From positions 558,001 to 622,000 of the forward strand of contig CAVRJN010000008.1 in NCBI GenBank assembly GCA_963721585.1: a stretch of 64,000 bases of DNA. The letters are read 5' to 3'. Of this stretch, positions 58,388 to 64,000 are shown one piece after another. Within the stretch, counting starts at the first letter, position 1; the number at the start of each line of letters is the position of its first letter. This DNA comes from Bog-473 sp963721585. GTDB taxonomy: Bacteria; Actinomycetota; Acidimicrobiia; Acidimicrobiales; RAAP-2. The notes below the pieces were generated by a model that ran no database searches, was not told the DNA's origin, and worked only from the letters and a program-made list of their open reading frames with translations. The position numbers and the translations under genes were made by a program.

Positions 58388-58870
58388 ATGGACCTGATCG
58401 GCGTGGTTGACACCATGTTCGCCCGCTACGACATGGGCGGCGAGGCCCTCGACGAGTTGTCCGAATGCCCTGGATACGGCACGCAATTCACCACGCTGCG
58501 CAGGACCGTCCCGGGATTCAAGGACCTGGCCGTGGCGGCCAAGAAAATGATCGAGGAGGACGGCTGCCGCATTGTGGTCGCCCTGGGGATGCCCGGCCGG
58601 GAGAAGGTTGACAAGGTCTGCGCCCACGAGGCCTCGACCGGGATCATGACGGCGCAGCTGATGACCAACACGCCGATCCTGGAGGTCTTCGTCCACGAGG
58701 ACGAGTCCGACGACCCGGCCGAGCTGGCCATGGTCTTCCGGAACCGCTCACGGGATCACGCCCGCAACGCCTACCTCATGCTCTACGAGCCCGAGCAGCT
58801 CACCGCCCGGGCGGGCCAGGGGGTCCGGCAGGGCTTCGCCAACGCCGGGCCGCTCGAGCTCTCGCAGTAG
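58388..58870 (+). CDS. ribC: Archaeal-type riboflavin synthase (RibC)-like protein
   Basis: A 160-residue protein strongly resembling archaeal riboflavin synthase, the lumazine-synthase paralogue that dismutates 6,7-dimethyl-8-ribityllumazine into riboflavin. It keeps IGVVDTMFARYDMGG, TVPGFKDLAVAAKKM, VALGMPGREKVDKVCAHEAS, TAQLMTNTPILEVFVHEDE and GQGVRQGFANAGP. These are the known signatures of the Methanocaldococcus RibC group. The length matches (about 155). Most bacteria use the unrelated RibE enzyme. It is divergent from bioA with 61 bases between starts. The ATG at 58388 begins the conserved first strand. Confidence 0.85.
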   Translation: MDLIGVVDTMFARYDMGGEALDELSECPGYGTQFTTLRRTVPGFKDLAVAAKKMIEEDGCRIVVALGMPGREKVDKVCAHEASTGIMTAQLMTNTPILEVFVHEDESDDPAELAMVFRNRSRDHARNAYLMLYEPEQLTARAGQGVRQGFANAGPLELSQ

Positions 58871-58936
58871 TCGTCCGCCGGACGGAGGGCGGGGCCGACG
58901 CCCACCGAACCGGGTGGCCAACGGCGGAGGGTCAGG

Positions 58937-60114
58937 TCAGGTATCTCTGGGGAGACCGAGAACTTTTTCGGCCACGATGTTGCGTTGGACCTCGGCGGTA
59001 CCCCCGCCCACGGTCAGTGCCGGCGAGAAGAGGAAGCCGCGCGACCAGGTGGGATCGTCCAGGCTTCCGACGGGGCCGGTGCCGCTCAGCATGGCGTGAG
59101 GCCCGGCCAGGTCACGCGCCAGGTCCATGATGTGCTGACCATGAGCGTCGGCGATGGCCTTGCGGACCGACGCCTCGGCGCCTGGGGCCCGCCCCGCCAG
59201 GACGGCCGAGACCATCCGCAGGCGCAGGACCCGGAGGATCTGGGCCTCTATCCAGACATGGACGAGCCGGTCCCGCGTCGAGGCGGAAGGCGCGCCGCGT
59301 GCGCGCCGGCCCCGCCCGCAGCCCCGCTCCGGATCAGATCCACCAGATCCTCGGCCGTCGGTCCCATGCCCCACAGCGCGCCCTCGCCCGACAGCGACAC
59401 GCGCTCGTTGCCCAACGTGACCTTGGCCAGCTCCCATCCGGCGTGTTCGGGCCCGATCAGGTGGTCGGCCGGGATGCGCACATCGGTCAGGAAGACCTCG
59501 TTGAAGGCGTGCTCGCCCGTCATGTCGATCAGCGGCCGGATGTCGATCCCCGGGGCATTCATGGGGCAGACGAAATAACTGATACCCATGTGTTTGGTGG
59601 CAGCCGGATCGGTGCGGGCGAGCAGGATCCCCCACTTGGCGATGTGCGCGTAGCTCGTCCACACCTTCTGCCCGTTGACGACCCAGTGGTCGCCGTCGCG
59701 CTCGGCCCGGGTGGTGAGCGACGCCAGGTCCGAGCCGGCGCCGGGCTCGGAGAACAGCTGGCACCAGAAGTCCTCCCCGCTGAGCAGCGGCCAGAGCCAG
59801 CGGTCCTTCTGCTCCTCGGTGCCCGCATACATGAGGGTTGGCCCCGCCCATCCGATGCCAATGGGGTTGACCGGGCGCCTGACGCCGACCCGCCGCAGCT
59901 CCTCGTCGATCATGAGCTGGGTCAGCGGATCGGCATCCAGCCCGTACGGTGTGGCCCAGTGGGGCGCCACGTAGCCGGCCTCGGCCAGCTGCCGGCCGGT
60001 GGGGTGCGGGTGCTCGTCGAGCCAGGCTCTGACCTGTCGTCGGCGGGGGTCGTCGTCGCCGGGCAGGCCGAGGTCCACGCGCGGAGCGTAGGCTCTTCGC
60101 CTCGCTTCATGCAT
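58937..60114 (-). pseudogene. Acyl-CoA dehydrogenase with one frame break
   Basis: Read in two frames. The first part has WATPYGLDADPLTQLMIDEEL, FWCQLFSEPGAGSDLASL and WVVNGQKVWTSYAHIAKWGIL. It also has the AFNEVFLTDVRIPADHLIG and NERVSLSGEG segments. Near 59265 the frame changes in the sense of one missing base, giving DRLVHVWIEAQILRVL and, at the end, GGGTAEVQRNIVAEKVLGLPRDT, the family C-terminus with the FAD-contacting G-G-T-x-E-x-x-x-N. The joined length is about 390 residues, normal. The start ATG at 60114 begins MHEARRR. It is divergent from and almost touching the acyl-CoA ligase gene. Confidence 0.82.
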
Positions 60115-60148
60115 CTCGGTGGGGGCGGGGGTCGGCTCGCAATGGGGA

Positions 60149-61783
60149 GTGGTCGGATTGAGCAACTGGAACTACGCAGACGTCTGGGAGACGGTGGCGG
60201 ACGTGCAGCCCGAATCGATCGCCGTGACGCAGGGCGACCGCAACATCGCATGGCGCGAGTTCGACCGTGGGGCCGACGGGATCGCGCAGTTCCTGCTCGA
60301 CCTGGGCACCGTGCAGCAGGACAAGGTGGCGATCTACCTCTACAACTCGCCCGAGTACCTGCAGGCCACCTTCGCCGCGGTCAAGGTCGGGCTGGTCCCG
60401 GTCAACACCAACTACCGCTACGGCGACGACGAGCTGAGCTATCTGTGGGAGAACGCCGACGCCGTCGCCGTGGTCTTCCACGGCACCTTCACCCGACGCA
60501 TCGAGGGCATCTTCGACCGGGTGCCCGGTGTGCGGGGGTGGCTCTGGGTGGATGACGGCTCGGGACCGTGTCCCGATTGGGCCACGCCCTACGAGGACGC
60601 CGCCAAGTCCGCCGTGGGGCGCGTGTGCGCGCCATGGGGGCGCAGCGGCGACGACCTCTACATGCTCTACACCGGCGGTACCACCGGCATGCCCAAGGGT
60701 GTGATGTGGCGGCAGGACGATCTCTTCGCACGCCTGATCGACAGCGCGGTGCGGCACTACCCCGTCGAAGGCGGACTGGAGGCCGTGCGCACCGCAGTCG
60801 AGGCCAGCCCGGGCGGCGTGACGATCATGCCGGCCTGTCCGCTCATGCACGGGACCGGCAACTTCCCCTCGAACACCGTGCTGGCCGAAGGAGGCCGGGT
60901 CTGCCTGCTCGAGTCACGCAAGTACGACCCCGTCGAGATGCTCGACACCATTGAGCGCGAACAGGTGAACGCACTCGTCTTCGTGGGCGACCCCTTCGCC
61001 CGTCCGCTCCTGGCCGCCCTCGACGAGCATCCCGGGAAATGGGATCTGAGCTCGCTCATGATGATCATCTCGTCGGGAGCCATGTGGAGCGAGCCGGTGA
61101 AGGAGGGACTGCTCGACCACCACGCGGGCATGCTCCTCGTCGACGCCTTCAGCTCGTCGGAGGCGCTCGGCATGGGCGTGTCGGTCTCGGCCAGCGGAGC
61201 CGCCGCCAAGACGGCGTCGTTCACCTTGGGCCCCGACGTCAAGGTGCTCACCGAGGACGGACGACCCGTGGAGCCGGGATCCGAGGAGGTCGGCGTCCTG
61301 GCGCTGGGCGGGCGCAACCCGCTCGGCTATTACAAGGACGAGGAGAAGTCCGACCGCACCTTCAAGGTGATCGACGGGGTGCGCTACTCGGTCCCGGGCG
61401 ACTTCGCGCAGGTCGACACCGACGGCACGATCCACCTGCTCGGGCGGGGCTCGGCCTCCATCAACTCGGGCGGCGAGAAGATCTTTCCCGAGGAGGTCGA
61501 AGAGGCGCTCAAGACGCACGGCGCCGTGGAGGACGCAGTGGTCGTGGGGATCCCACACCCGACCTACGGCGAGCAGATCGTCTCCGTGGTCGAGTTGCGC
61601 GATGGCGTGCCCGCCCCGACCGAGGTCGAGCTGATCACCCACGTCAAGGAGAACCTGGCCTCGTACAAGGCACCCCGCCGCGTCCGCTTCGTGGCCTCCA
61701 TCGGGCGGGCGCCCAACGGCAAGGTCGACTACAAGCGCCATCGGGGCGAGTCGATGGACCAGCTCGGGGTCGCTGCCAGCTGA
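60149..61783 (+). CDS. Acyl-CoA synthetase (AMP-forming ligase, FadD-like)
   Basis: A 544-residue adenylate-forming enzyme. The P-loop-like motif is YTGGTTGMPKGVMW near residue 172, then MPACPLMHGTGNFPS. The adenylation motif is YSVPGDFAQVDTDG with GRGSASINSGGEKIFPEEVEE near residue 432, and the hinge and catalytic Lys in APNGKVDYKRHR near the C-terminus. It activates a fatty, aromatic or steroid side-chain acid. The start could be GTG 60149 or TTG 60158; upstream frame residues look antisense to the dehydrogenase. A hairpin follows the stop. Confidence 0.88.
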   Translation: MVGLSNWNYADVWETVADVQPESIAVTQGDRNIAWREFDRGADGIAQFLLDLGTVQQDKVAIYLYNSPEYLQATFAAVKVGLVPVNTNYRYGDDELSYLWENADAVAVVFHGTFTRRIEGIFDRVPGVRGWLWVDDGSGPCPDWATPYEDAAKSAVGRVCAPWGRSGDDLYMLYTGGTTGMPKGVMWRQDDLFARLIDSAVRHYPVEGGLEAVRTAVEASPGGVTIMPACPLMHGTGNFPSNTVLAEGGRVCLLESRKYDPVEMLDTIEREQVNALVFVGDPFARPLLAALDEHPGKWDLSSLMMIISSGAMWSEPVKEGLLDHHAGMLLVDAFSSSEALGMGVSVSASGAAAKTASFTLGPDVKVLTEDGRPVEPGSEEVGVLALGGRNPLGYYKDEEKSDRTFKVIDGVRYSVPGDFAQVDTDGTIHLLGRGSASINSGGEKIFPEEVEEALKTHGAVEDAVVVGIPHPTYGEQIVSVVELRDGVPAPTEVELITHVKENLASYKAPRRVRFVASIGRAPNGKVDYKRHRGESMDQLGVAAS

Positions 61784-61785
61784 CG

Positions 61786-61811
61786 CAGGGCGTGGTTTCG
61801 CACCCGCCCTG
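61786..61811 (+). terminator. Hairpin after the acyl-CoA ligase
   Basis: CAGGGCG (61786-61792) pairs with CGCCCTG (61805-61811), with a further possible GTG/CAC pairing in the loop. It begins two bases after the stop codon and ends 20 bases before the PaiB-like start. Weak T content; a plausible terminator or attenuator. Confidence 0.45.
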
Positions 61812-61831
61812 AGCCAGACAGACTGGGGACC

Positions 61832-62470
61832 GTGTTCATCGCCCCCGCCGACGCCACCCGAGGCGAGGACGAGTGGCGCTCCTTCGTCACCTCCCATCCG
61901 TTCGGCCACCTGGTCGCGCCGGGAGGGCCCGGACGCGATCTGCCCGTCGTCGTACCGACACAGTTCGTGTTCGAGGACGGAACGGTCTGGCTGCACCTCG
62001 TGCGCGCCAATCCGATCTTCACCGCCCTGGCCGAGAACCCGCGGGTGCTGCTGAGCGTGGCAGACGACTGGGCCTTCATCCCATCGTCGTGGAAGGCGGT
62101 CGGCGACGAGGACCCCGCGCTCGGGATCCCGACCACGTACTACGGCGCTGTGCAGCTGTCCGGCACGGCGGAGGTGCACGACGAGCGGACCGCACCCGGC
62201 TCGGTCGCGGCCATTCTGCGGCGCCAGCTCGCGACGTTCCAACCCGGGCTCGAGGTGGCAGACCCCGGTGAGAGCCACGCGGCCAAGCTCCTCGGGATCC
62301 TCGGGATCGAGATCGGCGTCGAGCAGGTGTCGGCGAAGTTCAAATACGGCGGCAACGTGGACGAGCCGCACCGCCGAGCGGTGCTGGAGCACCTACGCGA
62401 GCGCGGTGCTCCCGGTGACGACGCGGCGGCCGTTCAGCTGCAGCGGCGGATGAAGGTCGAACCGCCCTGA
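61832..62470 (+). CDS. FMN-binding PaiB-like protein
   Basis: A 212-residue split-barrel protein of the PaiB family. MFIAPADATRGEDEWRSFVTSHPFGHLV at the start, PTQFVFEDGTVWLHLVRANPI and SSWKAVGDEDPALGIPTTYYGAVQLSG are the family's conserved blocks. PaiB proteins bind FMN or heme and act as redox or regulatory factors; the usual label is negative transcriptional regulator, but direct DNA binding is not evident here. The start is GTG. It follows the acyl-CoA ligase on the same strand with a hairpin between. Confidence 0.82.
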   Translation: MFIAPADATRGEDEWRSFVTSHPFGHLVAPGGPGRDLPVVVPTQFVFEDGTVWLHLVRANPIFTALAENPRVLLSVADDWAFIPSSWKAVGDEDPALGIPTTYYGAVQLSGTAEVHDERTAPGSVAAILRRQLATFQPGLEVADPGESHAAKLLGILGIEIGVEQVSAKFKYGGNVDEPHRRAVLEHLRERGAPGDDAAAVQLQRRMKVEPP

Positions 62471-62549
62471 TGAGCCGGAGGGCCCGAGGATCCGGACCCG
62501 ACGTGACACCGGCGAGCGATGGCCCGCGTGCTCGCCGGCCGGCGACCTG

Positions 62550-62999
62550 TTACTCGACGGCCGCGGCCAGGTTGGCCAGCGTCGCCGCCATCTCCTTCTC
62601 GGCATGTGCCGCACTGTGGTCACCCGCCACCCGTGCGACGATGGCGAACCACCGCTTGCGCTGGTCCACCCACGACTCGGTGACCCGGCAGCCACCGCCG
62701 GTCGCCTCGAACTCGTAGCGCCAGCTCGCCACCGCCAGCGGACCCGTCGTCACCGCGAACTCGAACACCTTCCCGGGTTCGTACACCACAACCGTGACGG
62801 ACGTGGTCCAACGCCGAATCCCGTTCTTGTTGGCACCCTGGAAGACGGAGCCGAGGGCCGGACCGGTGGAGCCCTTCACCCACTTTCCGCCGGCGTTCTC
62901 GGGCGACCACTCCCCCATCCGGGGCAGGTCGGTCACCAATGCCCACACCTTTTCGGCGGGCGCGGTGATGTCGCGCGTGGCGGCAGTTGGGTAGGTCAT
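62550..62999 (-). CDS. SRPBCC (START-like) family protein
   Basis: A 149-residue helix-grip protein: TRDITAPAEKVWALVTDLPRMGEWSPENAGGKWV, then VVVYEPGKVFEFAVTTGP and FEATGGGCRVTESW. This matches polyketide-cyclase/dehydrase-like SRPBCC proteins, which bind hydrophobic ligands. The ATG at 62999 begins MTYPTAA; a much longer open frame upstream is antisense to the aldolase gene. It is divergent from the aldolase by 24 bases. Confidence 0.8.
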   Translation of the reverse strand: MTYPTAATRDITAPAEKVWALVTDLPRMGEWSPENAGGKWVKGSTGPALGSVFQGANKNGIRRWTTSVTVVVYEPGKVFEFAVTTGPLAVASWRYEFEATGGGCRVTESWVDQRKRWFAIVARVAGDHSAAHAEKEMAATLANLAAAVE

Positions 63000-63023
63000 G
63001 GGGGCAGACGATAGTTTGGAGCC

Positions 63024-63824
63024 ATGGCACGAGCCCTTTCCGACACAGGCCGGCCGGGCAGCGACGCGCTCAGGGCACTGTCCCGTCCGAAGTTCGCCGG
63101 CGTGGAAGAGGAGCGACTGCACCGCAAGCAGAGGCTGGCCGGCGCGCTCCGGCTGTTCGGCCGCTTCGGCTTCTCGGAGGGTGTCGCCGGCCACATCACA
63201 GCGCGCGACCCGGAGCTGACCGACCACTTCTGGGTGAACCCCCTCGGCATGAGCTTCCGCCACGTCCGCGTGTCGGACCTGATCCTGGTGAGCCACACCG
63301 GTGAGGTCGTCGAGGGGAGCCGGCCGGTGAACCCGGCTGCATTCGCCATCCACTCGGCCGTGCACGCGGCGCGCCCCGACGTCATCGCCGCCGCCCACGC
63401 CCACTCCATCTACGGCAAGGCGTGGTCCGCCCTCGGGCGCCCGCTCAGTCCGATCACGCAGGACGCATGCGTCTTCTTCGAGGACCACACCGTGTGCGTG
63501 GAAGGCGGTGGCGCCATCGTGGTGGAGGAGGCCGCAGCCAAGGCGCTGGCGGCCGCGCTCGGCCCACACAAGGCCACCATCCACCGCAACCACGGGCTGT
63601 TCACCGTCGGGCACTCGGTCGACGAGGCGGCCTGGTGGTTCATCACCATGGAGCGCTCCTGCCAGGCGCAGCTCCTGGCCGAGGCGGCCGGGACACCGGT
63701 GCTCATCGACGACGAGGGGGCGCGCTACACGCGCGACAACTCGGCCGGGCACGCCGCCGGCTGGTTCTCGTTCCAGCCGCTCTGGGACGAGATCTCGCGC
63801 AGCGAACCCGATCTCTTCGACTGA
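63024..63824 (+). CDS. Class II aldolase/adducin-family protein
   Basis: A 266-residue protein of the class II aldolase group (fuculose-phosphate-aldolase-like). The zinc ligands are in AAAHAHSIYGKAW near residue 120 and ATIHRNHGLFTVGHSVDEAAW near residue 195, with the acid in FFEDHTVCVE. GFSEGVAGHITARDPELTDHFWVNPLG is the conserved substrate-phosphate side. It may be an aldolase, a decarboxylase or a sugar-acid enzyme; the substrate is not known. A hairpin follows. Confidence 0.82.
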   Translation: MARALSDTGRPGSDALRALSRPKFAGVEEERLHRKQRLAGALRLFGRFGFSEGVAGHITARDPELTDHFWVNPLGMSFRHVRVSDLILVSHTGEVVEGSRPVNPAAFAIHSAVHAARPDVIAAAHAHSIYGKAWSALGRPLSPITQDACVFFEDHTVCVEGGGAIVVEEAAAKALAAALGPHKATIHRNHGLFTVGHSVDEAAWWFITMERSCQAQLLAEAAGTPVLIDDEGARYTRDNSAGHAAGWFSFQPLWDEISRSEPDLFD

Positions 63825-63840
63825 TCAGCCCCGCCGGCAA

Positions 63841-63857
63841 GTGCCCTGATCGGGCAC
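63841..63857 (+). terminator. Hairpin after the aldolase gene
   Basis: GTGCCC (63841-63846) pairs with GGGCAC (63852-63857) across a 5-base loop, 16 bases after the stop codon. It is followed by the C/T-rich stretch CGCACTTCCTTTCG. Plausible rho-independent terminator, weak. Confidence 0.4.
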
Positions 63858-63964
63858 CGCACTTCCTTTCGTCAATTCGTCGCAGTATCACCGACTGCCC
63901 GGAGAGGCGAAAGTAGGGTCTGCGCCCGGGGAACCATCACCTGGCCCCTGGACAAAGGGGAAAC
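63858..63964 (+). promoter_or_regulatory. 5' leader of the gene at the right edge
   Basis: About 107 bases between the aldolase hairpin and the next start. It contains GCCCGGGGAACCATC and a small C/G hairpin (CCCC near 63944, GGGG near 63956) just before the start. The length and the GGGGAACC element recall actinobacterial riboswitch leaders (such as c-di-AMP type), but the match was not established. Confidence 0.25.
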
Positions 63965-64000
63965 GTGAAGACCTTGATCCGTGCCGTTCCGGCAATTCTC
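63965..64000 (+). CDS. Partial gene running off the right edge
   Basis: GTG start with AAAGGGGAAAC upstream, reading VKTLIRAVPAIL before the window ends. The short basic start followed by hydrophobic residues looks like the beginning of a signal peptide or membrane anchor. Nothing more can be said about the product. Confidence 0.4.
   Translation, partial: MKTLIRAVPAIL

Overview
The window is high-GC, gene-dense actinobacterial DNA. An Acidimicrobiia-like member of the Actinomycetota is the best guess. Supporting traits are a HupB-type HU protein with a Lys/Ala/Pro-rich tail, a mycothiol-dependent-isomerase-like protein, F420-linked oxidoreductases (Ddn-like and LLM/Rv3093c-like), a BsaP-type auxiliary protein beside bioB, many acyl-CoA and VOC enzymes, and secreted proteins with GYW-SDGGIF or RCC1 repeats. 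No rRNA, tRNA, CRISPR array, insertion sequence or prophage was recognised.

Region by region. 1-7.1 kb is visibly less GC-rich than the rest. It holds a HAD phosphatase, GalE, a YCII-like protein, a patatin with an altered active site, a small acidic protein, a frame-broken SAM methyltransferase, an aminoglycoside-adenylyltransferase-like protein, a GNAT acetyltransferase and a mycothiol-dependent-isomerase-like protein. 7.5-20.9 kb carries a secreted SGNH hydrolase with three near-identical 297-bp modules, a VOC/alcohol dehydrogenase pair, an orphan polytopic membrane protein, an SDR, a DUF885 metallopeptidase, a VKOR/DUF929 oxidative-folding pair, a membrane protein interrupted by four frame breaks, and HU with a clear terminator. 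20.9-27.5 kb has an alcohol dehydrogenase, a frame-broken diiron protein and a tightly overlapping operon of three proteins, each with two YbjQ-like domains, plus an NTF2-like and an unknown protein. 27.9-36.1 kb has a GH43 protein with six GYW repeats, a secreted-repeat protein, a 14-bp tandem repeat array, a VOC/carboxymuconolactone-decarboxylase-like/CrtC-like trio, an LppX-like protein, an AIM24 protein and a membrane protein.

36.1-46.4 kb has a D12-class DNA adenine methylase coupled to PPK2 and an LLM oxidoreductase by GTGA overlaps, then an amidase, cupin and P450, and a divergent TetR/MFS efflux pair. 46.6-64 kb is a split biotin region: bioB with a small Cys-rich bsaP-like gene, then two large secreted proteins, then bioA-bioF-bioD. 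Beside bioA is an apparent archaeal-type riboflavin synthase (RibC). Acyl-CoA dehydrogenases, an acyl-CoA ligase, a PaiB-like protein, an SRPBCC protein and a class II aldolase complete the region.

Two features cut across the window. First, at least ten single-base frame breaks affect seven otherwise well-conserved genes, eight of them in the same sense; this points to indel errors in the assembly or to real gene decay. Second, several secreted proteins share modules or architectures, which suggests an extracellular carbohydrate and ester degradation set.
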